64,000 bases of DNA, from positions 124,001-188,000 of the forward strand of contig OZ253505.1 in the NCBI GenBank assembly GCA_965262255.1, given 5' to 3'. Origin of the DNA: JANQQC01 sp965262255 (GTDB lineage Bacteria; Pseudomonadota; Alphaproteobacteria; Caulobacterales; Hyphomonadaceae). Position 1 is the stretch's first letter. Every line of letters starts with the position of its first letter. Shown here piece after piece: positions 1-9,429 of this stretch. Made by a program: the position numbers and the translations under genes. The notes below the pieces were generated by a model. It was not told the DNA's origin, did not search any database, and worked only from the letters and a program-made list of their open reading frames with translations.

Positions 1-206
1 TTCATCTTTTTGTAGAGTTGCGACAGAGCGATCGGAAAATTGTACTATAAACGATTAGACGGGATACACTTTTAAACATTGGAGAGGTGGTATACTGAGA
101 CACTGAGCAAGGCGACTTATGTCCGCGTTTAACTTAAACTTTCGTCTTGCTTTCGTTGAGCTGTGCAGTCACAGACTCATTTCCCGAATTGGAGACCCTC
201 AACCAA

Positions 207-1337
207 ATGAAAATCGCTGTTTTAAAAGAGACGATCAGAGGCGAGACAAGGGTTGCAGCGGTTCCTACAACTGTAGCCAAGCTGGTGTCGTTAGGGCATC
301 AAGTTACGGTCGACGGGAGTGCAGGAATTATGGCTGGCGCGACAGACAATATGTTTGCAAGTGCTGGTGCTACCATCGCAAAAACGAGTAAAACTGCTAG
401 TCAGAAAGCGGATTTGACTTTAATGGTTCAACGACCGAACGAAGATCAAATCGATTCTTTGCCTGAAGGCTCTAGTCTTATTGCAATGCTTGATCCTTTT
501 TCTTCTACGAAAGATTTTATTGAAGCCATTAACAGAAGAAAAATAAACGCCCTAGCGATGGAATTCGTTCCGAGAATTACAAGAGCGCAATCGATGGATG
601 CTCTTTCGTCACAATCTAACTTAGCTGGATACCGAGCGGTCATAGAAGGTGTTCACATTTACGGTCGCGCTCTACCAATGATGATGACCGCCGCGGGAAC
701 AGTTGCTCCTGCTAAAGTTTTTGTAATGGGAGCAGGAGTAGCCGGACTCCAAGCAATAGCGACGGCTCGCAGATTAGGGGCGGTTGTGTCCGCGACAGAT
801 GTTAGACCGGCTGCAAAAGAGCAAGTGGCTTCTTTGGGAGCAAAATTTATAGCCGTTGAAGACGAAGAATTCAAACAAGCAGAGACTTCAGGTGGCTATG
901 CTAAAGCTATGTCGAAGGAATACCAAGCGAAACAAGCTGAACTCACAGCTCAACATATATCCAATCAAGACATTGTGATTACAACTGCATTGATACCCGG
1001 ACGGCCTGCTCCTGTCCTAGTAACCAAGGACATGGTAGAGACCATGTCACCGGGGAGCGTGATCGTTGATATGGCTACGCCACAAGGCGGTAACTGTCCT
1101 CTTTCAAAACCTGACAAAGTTGTAATCCATAAAGATGTTAAGATTGCAGGATTTTCTAATCTACCCGCTAGACTTCCTGCCGATACCAGTACACTTTATG
1201 CCAAAAACTTAGTTTCGTTTCTTCCTTTAATTACCGATGATTCTGGTAAAATCAATATCAATACTTCAGATGAAATTGTTTCCGCTATGTTGCTGACTCA
1301 AGGAGGCAAAACTGTCAACGAAAGGCTGAGTACATGA
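207..1337 (+). CDS. pntAA: NAD(P) transhydrogenase subunit alpha, part 1
   Basis: NAD(H)-binding domain I of the proton-translocating nicotinamide nucleotide transhydrogenase, which uses the proton gradient to reduce NADP+ with NADH. The protein opens MKIAVLKETIRGETRVAAVP, the family's typical N-terminus, and carries a Rossmann dinucleotide site GAGVAGLQAI near residues 174-183. An in-frame start 20 codons upstream (147) exists, but the extra residues are not family-like and GGAG lies 12 bases before the ATG at 207, so 207 is preferred. The stop overlaps the start of the next gene by four bases (ATGA), showing translational coupling in pntAA-pntAB-pntB. The split of alpha into two polypeptides is common in alphaproteobacteria. 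About 376 residues, normal length. Confidence 0.95.
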   Translation: MKIAVLKETIRGETRVAAVPTTVAKLVSLGHQVTVDGSAGIMAGATDNMFASAGATIAKTSKTASQKADLTLMVQRPNEDQIDSLPEGSSLIAMLDPFSSTKDFIEAINRRKINALAMEFVPRITRAQSMDALSSQSNLAGYRAVIEGVHIYGRALPMMMTAAGTVAPAKVFVMGAGVAGLQAIATARRLGAVVSATDVRPAAKEQVASLGAKFIAVEDEEFKQAETSGGYAKAMSKEYQAKQAELTAQHISNQDIVITTALIPGRPAPVLVTKDMVETMSPGSVIVDMATPQGGNCPLSKPDKVVIHKDVKIAGFSNLPARLPADTSTLYAKNLVSFLPLITDDSGKININTSDEIVSAMLLTQGGKTVNERLST

Positions 1338-1708
1338 AATTACTGGCACTATTATTCTCTACTCTCTTATTGACCTTTCCCGCATTGGCATCCAATAGTT
1401 TAGAGTCCGTTGATTCGACGGTATTTTTGATCGTGGTTTTTGTCCTTGCAATATTCGTTGGGTATTTTGTTGTTTGGTCTGTAACACCAGCACTTCACAC
1501 TCCCCTAATGTCCGTCACGAACGCTATTTCCGCGATCACAATTGTTGCCGCAGTAATTGTTGCTACTACTTCACCAGACGAAGTAACTCGACAGACTTGG
1601 ACAGCAAGAGGTTTAGGCACTGTTGCAGTATTCTTCGCTACCGTTAACATTATTGGAGGTTTTCTAGTTACTCGGAGAATGCTAGCGATGTATAGGAAGA
1701 AATCCTAA
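1334..1708 (+). CDS. pntAB: NAD(P) transhydrogenase subunit alpha, part 2 (membrane)
   Basis: Small membrane subunit (124 residues) forming part of domain II, the proton channel. A short hydrophobic leader (residues 1-20) is followed by at least three transmembrane stretches (about 28-50, 60-78 and 93-112) and a basic tail RRMLAMYRKK. The start overlaps the pntAA stop by four bases and the stop overlaps the pntB start by one base (TAATG), so all three subunits are translated from one message in a fixed ratio. Size and position match the split alpha-2 subunit of three-gene transhydrogenases. Confidence 0.93.
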   Translation: MKLLALLFSTLLLTFPALASNSLESVDSTVFLIVVFVLAIFVGYFVVWSVTPALHTPLMSVTNAISAITIVAAVIVATTSPDEVTRQTWTARGLGTVAVFFATVNIIGGFLVTRRMLAMYRKKS

Positions 1709-3123
1709 TGACCGGTGCAAATCTACAGGCCTTACTTTACGCAACCGCGGCTGTTCTATTTATCTTCTCGATCCGAGGACTTGCAAGTCCAGAGACAGCT
1801 GTCAATGGAAACCGGCTTGGTATACTTGGAATGGTTGTTGCTATTGCTACAACGGTATGGATCATCACTCCAAATCTCGAAGTCGTAACGGTCGTTCTGA
1901 TACTTTCTGGCCTAATTCTCGGTGGACTTATTGGAGGACTGGTAGCAACACGAGCACCGATGACGAAAATGCCTCAACTCGTTGGCGCATTCAACGCGCT
2001 TGGAGGTGGAGCTTCACTCCTTGTAGCCGCGGCTGCTTACTACGCACCATCAAATTTTGGCCTAGATTTACCAAATGGAAACATAGCGACGCGCTCAATC
2101 ATCGAACTTTGTGTTTCTGGATTCCTAGGCGCAGTAACAGTTTCCGGATCCGTGATTGCATTTGCGAAACTAAACGGGAACATGTCTGGGAATCCGATCA
2201 TCATTCCGTTTCGTCATTTGATAAATTTAGCCATTCTGATCGGAATTATGGTTTTGGTTGGATTATTAGTTTCAAGTGGTGGGGAAAAGGAATGGGTGTT
2301 CTGGTCAATTGTTGCAATGTCCTTATTGTTAGGTATCACCTTGATCATCCCGATTGGCGGGGCAGATATGCCAGTCATTATTTCTGTACTCAACTCATAT
2401 TCTGGCTGGGCCGCCACGGCCTTAGGTTTTACTTTAGGAAACCTTGGCCTGATTATTACGGGAACGCTAGTTGGGTCATCAGGAGCAATCTTGTCATACA
2501 TAATGTGTCGAGGCATGAACCGTAGCTTTTTCTCGGTTGTACTAGGAGGATTCGGAGGAGATGGATCAGCGGAAAACATAGCACGAGATACTCAGGCTAA
2601 GCCAGTAAAACGTGGGGCTGCCGATGATGCTGCATTTATAATGAAAAATGCTAGTAAGGTGATTATTGTACCAGGATACGGGATGGCAGTCGCTCAGGCT
2701 CAGCACGTTCTGAAAGAGATGACTGAAAAATTAAAAGAGGCGGGTGTAGACGTATCGTTCGCAATTCACCCCGTCGCTGGCCGAATGCCTGGTCATATGA
2801 ATGTACTGTTAGCAGAAGCCCAGGTACCCTACGATGAAGTTTTTGAACTTGAAGACATTAATCCCGAGTTCGCAGCGGCAGATGTCGCGTTCGTGATAGG
2901 CGCGAATGATGTCACAAACCCGGCCGCAAAAACCGACACGAGCAGTCCGATTTTTGGTATGCCTGTTCTAGATGTAGAAAAGGCTGGAGTTGTTTTGTTT
3001 GTGAAACGTTCTCTCGGTTCGGGTTATGCAGGTATCGATAACGATCTGTTTTTTAAGGACAATACAATGATGTTGTTGTCAGATGCCAAGGAAATGGTAG
3101 AGAATATTGTGAAGGCTTTGTAG
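1708..3123 (+). CDS. pntB: NAD(P) transhydrogenase subunit beta
   Basis: 471-residue beta subunit. The N-terminal ~270 residues are a series of hydrophobic helices (rest of the proton-translocating domain II); the C-terminal ~190 residues are the soluble NADP(H)-binding domain III, with the signature GYGMAVAQAQHVL near residues 323-335, HPVAGRMPGHMNVLLAEA after it and the IGANDVTNPAAK loop. The ATG overlaps the pntAB stop. It is the last gene of the operon; no clear hairpin terminator is seen in the 110 bases that follow, before IS relics begin. A 222-codon open frame inside it is a shadow. Confidence 0.96.
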   Translation: MTGANLQALLYATAAVLFIFSIRGLASPETAVNGNRLGILGMVVAIATTVWIITPNLEVVTVVLILSGLILGGLIGGLVATRAPMTKMPQLVGAFNALGGGASLLVAAAAYYAPSNFGLDLPNGNIATRSIIELCVSGFLGAVTVSGSVIAFAKLNGNMSGNPIIIPFRHLINLAILIGIMVLVGLLVSSGGEKEWVFWSIVAMSLLLGITLIIPIGGADMPVIISVLNSYSGWAATALGFTLGNLGLIITGTLVGSSGAILSYIMCRGMNRSFFSVVLGGFGGDGSAENIARDTQAKPVKRGAADDAAFIMKNASKVIIVPGYGMAVAQAQHVLKEMTEKLKEAGVDVSFAIHPVAGRMPGHMNVLLAEAQVPYDEVFELEDINPEFAAADVAFVIGANDVTNPAAKTDTSSPIFGMPVLDVEKAGVVLFVKRSLGSGYAGIDNDLFFKDNTMMLLSDAKEMVENIVKAL

Positions 3124-3234
3124 CTCAATCTCTACCTCAATAGGTAATTTCGGACTCCCTAAGAGGTTCTGTGGGATTAGGTCTTAGAAATTCAAATTTG
3201 GCGAGAAAGCGTTTCTAGTGGATTTTAAAATCCC

Positions 3235-4380
3235 ATGAAAACACTTCTCACTTTCAAGCAACCCCAAAAAATCTTCTTGATTCCTATTAGGAGACTATCA
3301 AAGAGCATAGAAGATTATAAACGTCAACGAGCTGCGATGGTCGAATCAGTCTTGATAGAAGGCCTTGAACAAGTCGAAGCGGCGGCCAAATACAATTTAA
3401 CCCCACAGATAGTGCAGAAGTGGATTAAACGTTTCAAATCGGACGGAGAGGCTGGTTTACAGGATCGCTTATCCCGTCTTCATAACAGTCCGAATGCAAC
3501 ATCTCCAGAACGAGTGTCAGAGAACGTCAACCTAAGGGTGGAAGGGAAACTAACCGGCGACCATATTGCCCGTAAATTTGGAATACATCAAATAACAGTC
3601 AGTCGTGTTCTCGTTCGAGTGGGCGTTTGTCGCAAAAAGGATATTGAAGAGTCTTAGGAACCCGTCAACAATATGAATACAAAGCCGCAGTAAACATGAT
3701 ACATTCTGATATAAAGAAGCTACGGAATTTCAATGAAGAAGTGATAAGAAACCCCAGAAACGAAATCGCCGTAAATCAGCCAATAGCGGAATTGGTTCGC
3801 TATGTGAAACTGTTGCGAAACACAAAGTTTGGAAAATTATCTACAAAAATTTGAAGTTTCGGCGACTAGATGGCCCTAGAATTAGGCAGTTGGCAGTCTA
3901 GTTTGAGTGCAATTTCATCGAAATTCAAACTAGTAACGAGTTTCGCATCGTTCTCAATGTATGTACATTGCTGTTGATGATCACTCGCGTTACGCGACAG
4001 GTAGTATTTATGAGGATGAGACGGCAGAAAATGTCACCAAACATTTCATAGAAATTTATCAACTCTATATCTAAGGCATCGTCGTCAAAAACGTTCTAAC
4101 AGATAACGGTTCGGGGTATAAGTCAAAAATGTTTGCAGAGGCATGCGGGGCATTAAACAAATATTCACTCAGCCTTATACTCCCCAGACAAATGGCAAGA
4201 CAGAACAATTGATACAGACGTTACTGAGCGAGCGGGCTGACGCGAGAATATATATCCGTCCAAATGAAGATGTTTCTAGAGTCCTATCTAAATATGTTTA
4301 ATTGGCACAGAAACCACCGAAGCATAAACGGTATCTCTCTAGTCTGCAGACTGGAGAGAAACCGTAATAACCTACAGTCT
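3235..4380 (+). pseudogene. IS481-family transposase relic
   Basis: The intact N-terminal part (to 3657) has the helix-turn-helix typical of IS481/IS3-like transposases: AAAKYNLTPQIVQKWIKRF, then GEAGLQDRLSRLHNSPNATS, then a second HTH. Downstream, in shifting frames with stops, are DDHSRYATGSIYEDETAENV (about 3970-4030), VLTDNGSGYKS (about 4090-4130) and FTQPYTPQTNGKTEQLIQTL (about 4160-4215), which are rve/DDE integrase-core motifs. The original start, present as ATG-AGC in a second copy near 5812, reads AAG-AGC here, so the start codon is lost. A MITE-like element sits inside the gene. The left end of the element probably begins near 3170. No function expected. Confidence 0.85.
3806..3955. 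repeat. 150-bp MITE-like element, copy 1
   Basis: Begins GAAACTGTTGCGAAA and ends with the diverged complement TTTCGCATCGTTCTC. It is about 90% identical by eye to 21501-21649. A strong internal inverted repeat lies near the right end (TAGTTTGAGTGCAATTT facing AAATTCAAACTA). It interrupts the IS481 transposase relic. The flanking pentamers are TATGT on the left and AATGT on the right, consistent with a mutated 5-bp target duplication. It is too short to code for a transposase, so it would be non-autonomous. Confidence 0.75.
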
Positions 4381-4544
4381 ATTCACAGTTTATCACGTTA
4401 TCTCCTGTCGGTTTGTTCTCATTATTGGAGAAAGCATTAAGAATGCCAATATAGTCTGAAAGTGATGGCGGTACTCGAAAATTCGTCGACTGCCCTATGT
4501 CACTTCGATGAATAAGTCAATATGAACGCGTTCGATCGGAATAC

Positions 4545-5177
4545 TCAAATCTGCTCTTTATAATTTTGAAGAAACTCGACTGTCTTATAAAGACTGTGAC
4601 GATTTTTCCTTATGTAGAGTAAGTTTTCCGCACTCATTGGCGGATTTCTTAGCCGATCTCGAATTTCCTTTATTGCTTTCAAACAATCGAAGGTATTGGT
4701 TTGGAGTGTTTTGACTATCAAAGTATCTGAATTTATTGCCGTCAGTTTGTTGTTAATGTCTAAAGTATCTAAAGTTGTAGACGGAAAATCTTTCAAGTTC
4801 TCCGTAACGAGAAAATCTGCATTCCATTGAATCGCCGCAACAACATGACGGTCGTTCTCGTCTGGCAGTGGGAAGTTAGGAATAGCATTTAGGTTAATGT
4901 GTGCTGAACTATCTGGAAATCTCTCGACTATCTTCTTTACAATTTTGGAAGACTGAACACTTGCAAGTTCTGTGTCTAGACCGCGTTTATGAAATATCTG
5001 TGCTAAGGCTTTTTGTGTTTCTTTCAGAATCTCCTCTGACCAAAAAACCGTAAGCAAATTAGCGTTAGCGAATGAGAAGATAATGTCCCTTTTTACAGCA
5101 CTTGCTAGCACGTTCGCATCGAGTAACAGGACTGGCAATCTTGAGCCGTTTTCTGGGTTTTCGAATTCACTCGTCAT
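4545..5177 (-). CDS. PIN-domain protein, probable toxin of a TA pair
   Basis: PIN-fold ribonuclease-like protein. The N-terminal strand VLLLDANVLASAVK carries the first acidic residue of the PIN active site; a second acidic cluster is DENDRHVVAAIQWNADFLVT, where the pattern DxxHVxxAA...ADFLVT is characteristic of the family. The start is taken at the ATG at 5177 (MTSEFENPEN), which overlaps the upstream HTH gene by 11 bases; a longer frame from 5204 would overlap it further. The arrangement, antitoxin-like HTH gene first and PIN gene second with overlapping ends, is that of a type II toxin-antitoxin operon. The target RNA cannot be deduced. Both genes sit between transposon relics, so they were probably acquired. 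Confidence 0.8.
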   Translation of the reverse strand: MTSEFENPENGSRLPVLLLDANVLASAVKRDIIFSFANANLLTVFWSEEILKETQKALAQIFHKRGLDTELASVQSSKIVKKIVERFPDSSAHINLNAIPNFPLPDENDRHVVAAIQWNADFLVTENLKDFPSTTLDTLDINNKLTAINSDTLIVKTLQTNTFDCLKAIKEIRDRLRNPPMSAENLLYIRKNRHSLYKTVEFLQNYKEQI

Positions 5178-5634
5178 AGAAATACATATCCTGATACCTT
5201 CCAACTAATTCGTCATGGGCCACCGCCGTACGTTTTTCTCGTTCATCTTTGTACGCAAAAACCTGTTCCGCATCAATAACCTCCAACAAACCGTGCTTAA
5301 AAAACTGCAATCTCCCCTCCTTCTCAATCCGATTTAGGTTTTCAATGGAAGTTGTCAATACTGCTGCTGCCTCTTTAGCCGTCAGCATAGACGTACTCGG
5401 AATGATCTGGACGGCGTAGTTGTTGCTGAGTAGGCGCAATATTAGAGCTTGAAATTGCTTGGCATCATCGCTTCTGACAACAATTTTCTCATGTCTGTTG
5501 CGATTATCCAGCACGTAGAATACAGCTTCGACGTTTTTATGGTTCTTATTGATACTGGACTCACCAAGATTATAGTCGCTAGTTTTAGCGACATCCTGGC
5601 TACGAGCTTGGATAAGAGTGGGTTCAAGAGGCAT
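5167..5634 (-). CDS. Excisionase-type HTH protein, probable antitoxin
   Basis: 155 residues. The central region LTAKEAAAVLTTSIENLNRI followed by GRLQFFKHGLLEVIDAEQVF is an excisionase/MerR-like winged HTH (helix-turn-helix plus a wing ending in residues that normally contact DNA). The N-terminal part is not recognised. It is upstream of, and overlaps, the PIN gene, so it is the likely cognate antitoxin and autorepressor. The start at 5634 (MPLEPTLIQARSQDVAK) is the first ATG in frame; a shorter start is possible. No operator palindrome stands out in the leader. Confidence 0.75.
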   Translation of the reverse strand: MPLEPTLIQARSQDVAKTSDYNLGESSINKNHKNVEAVFYVLDNRNRHEKIVVRSDDAKQFQALILRLLSNNYAVQIIPSTSMLTAKEAAAVLTTSIENLNRIEKEGRLQFFKHGLLEVIDAEQVFAYKDEREKRTAVAHDELVGRYQDMYFYDE

Positions 5635-5734
5635 AGTCGAGTAACTTTAATGTTAAAGTAGGAAAGAGTAACGCCGTTTACTATAAAATTCAAGCAATTG
5701 ACTAGCTTATTGTTATTTTCTCTCTAGATACTTT

Positions 5735-5851
5735 AGGATTAAGACTAGAAATTCAAATTTGAGGAAAAGCGTTTTCAAAAATTCGTCTTAATCCCTATTA
5801 GGAGACTATCAATGAGCATAGAAGATTATAATCGTCAACGAGCTGCTATGG
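5735..5851 (+). repeat. Left-end fragment of the IS481 element
   Basis: About 117 bases matching the left end of the IS481 relic (3172-3340) with roughly 55 internal bases missing: AAATTCAAATTTG, CCTATTAGGAGACTATCAA, then the codons for MSIEDYNRQRAAM. Here the ATG start codon and its Shine-Dalgarno (AGGAG) survive, showing where translation of the intact element began. The fragment is abruptly joined to an IS256 relic at about 5852. Confidence 0.75.
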
Positions 5852-6985
5852 AAGTGCCGTCCCAAGGAAATCGCTCTCCGTTCAAGTATCTATTATAGCA
5901 GTGGTTTGATATGGTCGTTCGACTAAATCGCGAAGCAAGTCTCGAAGGGAGTTATGTTCATCGTGCTAGCAAGATCGGTGGTTATAGAAATGGTTACAAA
6001 TCTGAAGGTCTACCTAACGCATCGGGTTCGTTGAACTTTCTGGTTTCCAAGATGTCGGGTTCAGTCGACACACCGCTATACCTGGACACAATGAACCGTG
6101 GTCATCGGAGTAGTGAGGCCTTACTGAATGTTGCGGCAGAATGCTATATCAAGGGAGTTAACAGTTGTGAAATTAGCAAAATATTTAAACCGTTCGACAT
6201 CGAGTCGATGTCATCCACTCCGGTATCAAATATCAACCAAAAGTTGGACGAAGGGTTTGAAACCTCGAGAAACAGAAACCTTGTCGAGTTCCCCTATCTG
6301 ATTCTTGATGCCGTATAAGATAAACTGCGTGTGACAGGATTTGTTCGCGATGTTGCAGTTCTTACTGCTGTCGGAATTGACCGTGAAGGTCGTTCCTGTA
6401 TTCTCGGGGTATCTGTCGAGTTGAAAGACGCTGGACTCCATTGGAAGGAGACCCTGGATTGCCTAATTCACCGTGGAATGTGGGGGCAAGTATATCTTCT
6501 CCGACGACCTCCTATGGCTTAAAGCCGCTCGCTAGGCCGTACTCACGGGTTCCAAATGGCAACGTTGCCAGCACAACCTAATCCAACATTCCCTGAAACA
6601 AGCGCCGAACGAAGAGATAAGAAAATGTCTCGCTACAAAACTCAGAAATGTCTATGATGCCGAAAACCACGAACAAGCCAAAATCGCTTTAAAGAAGATT
6701 GTAGAAAAATATTCTAATACCGCTCCCAAATTCGCCTGCTGGTTGGAGAACAACGTTCCCGAAGCCCTGACTTTCTTCTCATTGCCGAAAAACCATTGAG
6801 TGAAAATGAGAACGTCGAACTTCATTGAACGCGCCGTCAAAAAACAAATAAAACAGAGAACTCAGATAGTCAAAGTTTTTTCAAACGAAGAGTCCCAAAT
6901 TTGACTCGTTACCGGCCAATCAATAAAATCGAAAACGCGTCAATCGCAAAAAATGAGAACTATTTTGCTTGAAAAATCGACTAAA
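5852..6985 (+). pseudogene. IS256-family (mutator-type) transposase relic
   Basis: Conceptual translation across stops and frameshifts follows the mutator transposase order: GYRNGYKSEGLPNASGSLNF, then DTMNRGHRSSEALLNVAAEC and IKGVNSCEISKIF, then EFPYLILDAV near 6280-6316 (the first catalytic Asp region, LDA), then VAVLTAVGIDREGRSCILG and LHWKETLDCL. Further on, in other frames, are WQRCQHNLIQH near 6560, CWLENNVPEALTFFSLPK near 6740-6790 and NFIERAVKKQIKQRTQIVKV near 6820-6870, the C-terminal family motifs. At least one stop (6316) and several frame changes interrupt it, so it is dead. Confidence 0.85.
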
Positions 6986-7115
6986 ATGACTATCTCACCT
7001 GTTCTATTTCCAGACCAATGCTTGCATAATCCACTAAGATTCAGTTCGCAGTAAGGCAAAATGGAATAGCTTCCTTGGAATAGCAGTCGTATAAATTCTC
7101 CCTAGGAAAGGAGCA

Positions 7116-7853
7116 TTGAAGTTCTTGCCGAATAGTCGTTATCCATTTGATTGCAGTATACTAACTAGCGATTTTGAGTCATTTCTTATAGGACTTGACG
7201 AAGGGGCAGTTGACCTAGTTTTGACTGATCCTCCTTATGCAGTTAGCCGTAGCACTGGTTTTAAACATACTGGAAAGAAGAGTGTCGAACGATTCGCAGT
7301 CAACATGGATTTTGGGGAATGGGACAAGAAAGAGATCGACTTGGGTTCTCTAGCACAGTTATCATTTCGAGTTCTCCGAAAGGGCGGAACAGCTATCGTC
7401 TTTTACGACTTATGGAAGATTACAAAATTGGCCGAAGCCTTATCGACTGCAGGTTTCGTACAACTACGTTTAATCGAATGGATGAAAACCAATCCTGTTC
7501 CGCTAAACTCTAAAGTCAACTACCTCACCAATGCTCGTGAAGTAGCTGTGTTGGCTGTTAAAGGTGGAAAACCAACGTTCAACAGTGTTTACGATAACGG
7601 AGTTTATAATTTCGCGATTCCAAGAGGCAAAAGGCTACATCCAACGCAAAAACCATTGCAGTTATTTAAGGAGCTCGTAAGAAAGCACTCGAATGAGGGA
7701 GATTTGGTCGTTGATCCATTTCTTGGTAGCGGTACTACAGCAATTGCAGCGTGTGAAAACTCTAGACGGTTCAAAGGTTGCGACGTAAACTCAGAATATA
7801 TAGCGATAGCGCAAGAACGAGTCCAAGTCTACGAAGAAAAATACAATAGCTGA
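7116..7853 (+). CDS. Site-specific DNA methyltransferase (beta group)
   Basis: 245 residues. Motif IV TDPPYAVS (residues 37-44) comes first and motif I DPFLGSGTT (about residue 196) near the C-terminus, the order of beta-group amino-methyltransferases (N6-adenine or N4-cytosine). Residues between, GTAIVFYDLWKITKLAEAL and RLIEWMKTNPVPLN, and the linker RLHPTQKPLQLFKELV also fit the family. The start is TTG at 7116, preceded by AAGGAG; no ATG lies close downstream. No restriction endonuclease gene adjoins it, so it is either an orphan regulatory or phage-type methylase, or a leftover modification gene. The recognition sequence is unknown. Confidence 0.88.
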   Translation: MKFLPNSRYPFDCSILTSDFESFLIGLDEGAVDLVLTDPPYAVSRSTGFKHTGKKSVERFAVNMDFGEWDKKEIDLGSLAQLSFRVLRKGGTAIVFYDLWKITKLAEALSTAGFVQLRLIEWMKTNPVPLNSKVNYLTNAREVAVLAVKGGKPTFNSVYDNGVYNFAIPRGKRLHPTQKPLQLFKELVRKHSNEGDLVVDPFLGSGTTAIAACENSRRFKGCDVNSEYIAIAQERVQVYEEKYNS

Positions 7854-8033
7854 CAACGTCTCGAGTTGCCTGCACATACTGGCGAGGAATCGACTGTAAA
7901 CGTCCTTGTCATCGCATCTGTGGAAATTTTGGAAATCTACATCTAGTGGGAAGAGAAACGTTGTTATTGAAAAGATGCAAGACAAAGTTAGAGCATGCAA
8001 TACGCAATTCTATTTTAAAAATCTCACCCGTAG

Positions 8034-8537
8034 TTATTGGCGAATAACCAAATTTTGTCCTTGAAATTCATAGGAATGTAGTTTAGACAAAAAGTTCATA
8101 CCCAACATAGATTGGCCAGAATTAAATCCTTTAACCAAGGCACGGACGTTAAAAACTTCAACTTGTCCAATGCGAATCGAGTTAATCAAGACTTCTGCCG
8201 CAATAATTTCACCCCCTGATGTACCTACTCGTTCACAAAAATCAAGTTCCCCGGGGTCAAAACCAAGTCGCTTCGCATCGCTGAGAGTAAACGATACACA
8301 AGTTGCACCTGTGTCAACAACAAGCTGTAAAGTGACCCCATCTACTTTAGCATGTGCATAAAATCGTCCATCAGAATTTTGATCAATGACCGAGGTTATC
8401 GTACCCGGAGTCGCATTAGGGTCACTACGACCATTATTGCGTAACGTGGATGACTCGTCAGAGACCAACTTAATCGACCAAAGAACTAACCAAAGAACGA
8501 ACCATATAACTCCCACAACCAGTAGAATTTCCACCAT
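8034..8537 (-). CDS. Membrane-anchored retropepsin-like aspartic protease, copy 1
   Basis: 167 residues. One N-terminal transmembrane helix (about residues 3-23) is followed by a retroviral-type aspartic protease domain with the catalytic motif VVDTGA (Asp75). The pattern DGVTLQLVVDTGATxVSFTLSDAKRLGF and the C-terminal ML-GMNFLS resemble the TIGR02281/clan AA family of small proteobacterial proteases; such proteins act as dimers, the soluble part presumably facing the periplasm. The start at 8537 follows GGGGCAATACT, an acceptable ribosome site. It is paralogous to the gene at 8763-9296, so the two arose by tandem duplication. The substrate is unknown. Confidence 0.82.
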   Translation of the reverse strand: MVEILLVVGVIWFVLWLVLWSIKLVSDESSTLRNNGRSDPNATPGTITSVIDQNSDGRFYAHAKVDGVTLQLVVDTGATCVSFTLSDAKRLGFDPGELDFCERVGTSGGEIIAAEVLINSIRIGQVEVFNVRALVKGFNSGQSMLGMNFLSKLHSYEFQGQNLVIRQ

Positions 8538-8762
8538 AGTATTGCCCCATTAAAATTGACTGCAACAGTTATAGAGCGTTAGCAGATCAAGCTGATTGTC
8601 TCAATTTCTTCCGCTTCTCAATAGAAGAAGTTTCCGCCTTCAGTAGTTCCGTCAAGATAATTTGTTCGTTTGATAAGCTATAGCTTCAATTCACATCAAC
8701 GTGAACCGCAAACGCTCTAGAGCAGTCGATAGGCCATTCTACTCTAAAAATCTCACTCGAAG

Positions 8763-9296
8763 TTACTGGCGGATAACTAAATCAGGTCCTCGAAATTCAT
8801 AAGAGTCGAGTTCAGACAAAAAGTTCATTCCCAAAAGCGATGGGACCGACATTGAACCAACAACCAAGGCAGAGATATTAAAGATTTCTACTTGTCCGAT
8901 GCGAATCGAGTTAATCAAGACTTCTGCCGCCACAGTTTCACCGTTTACTGTGCTTATCCGTTCGCAAAAATTAAGTTCCTCTGGGTCAAAACCAAGTCGT
9001 TTCGCATCACTGAGAGTTAAAGCTACCCGGGTTGCGCCAGTGTCAACCATAAACTCTACGGTAACGCCATCTACAAACGCTGATGTGTAAAAATGTCCAT
9101 TCGAATACTGATCAATAACAGCGGTTTTCGCGACCTGTGTCGCGGTAGTATAATTTTTACCTATATCTCCCGGCTCTGATGATTCGTCCGAATCTTCGGA
9201 ATTAAACTCGTTAAAGAGCAACCGAATCCAAAGCGGCCCAATTACTACTGATAATACTAGCAGAAGAACAAAGCACCCGAATACGATTTGGCCCAT
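8763..9296 (-). CDS. Membrane-anchored retropepsin-like aspartic protease, copy 2
   Basis: 178 residues with the same plan as its downstream neighbour: N-terminal transmembrane helix (about residues 4-27), an acidic linker with several Ser/Asp/Glu, then the catalytic VDTGATRVALTLSDAKRLGF (Asp85) and the C-terminal GMNFLSELDSYEF. The ATG at 9296 is preferred over a GTG at 9311 because AGGGG lies 6-10 bases before it. The protease domains of the two copies are clearly alike while the linkers differ, so the duplication is not recent. Direct tandem pairing may allow heterodimers, but this is speculation. Confidence 0.82.
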   Translation of the reverse strand: MGQIVFGCFVLLLVLSVVIGPLWIRLLFNEFNSEDSDESSEPGDIGKNYTTATQVAKTAVIDQYSNGHFYTSAFVDGVTVEFMVDTGATRVALTLSDAKRLGFDPEELNFCERISTVNGETVAAEVLINSIRIGQVEIFNISALVVGSMSVPSLLGMNFLSELDSYEFRGPDLVIRQ

Positions 9297-9429
9297 TATG
9301 ATCCCCTGCACCAGTTACAATGCATCTTCACATCGAACTATGAGATTTCGGTCAAAAAAAATTGCACTAGATTTATTAAATACACATGTAAGGAACCTAA
9401 TATGCCGTTTTTATTAGGTCTTCTCGCGA

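Noticed and set aside
1857..2525. 222-codon open frame on the same strand inside pntB
   Set aside because: It is an out-of-frame shadow of pntB with no family features; pntB is certain in its own frame.
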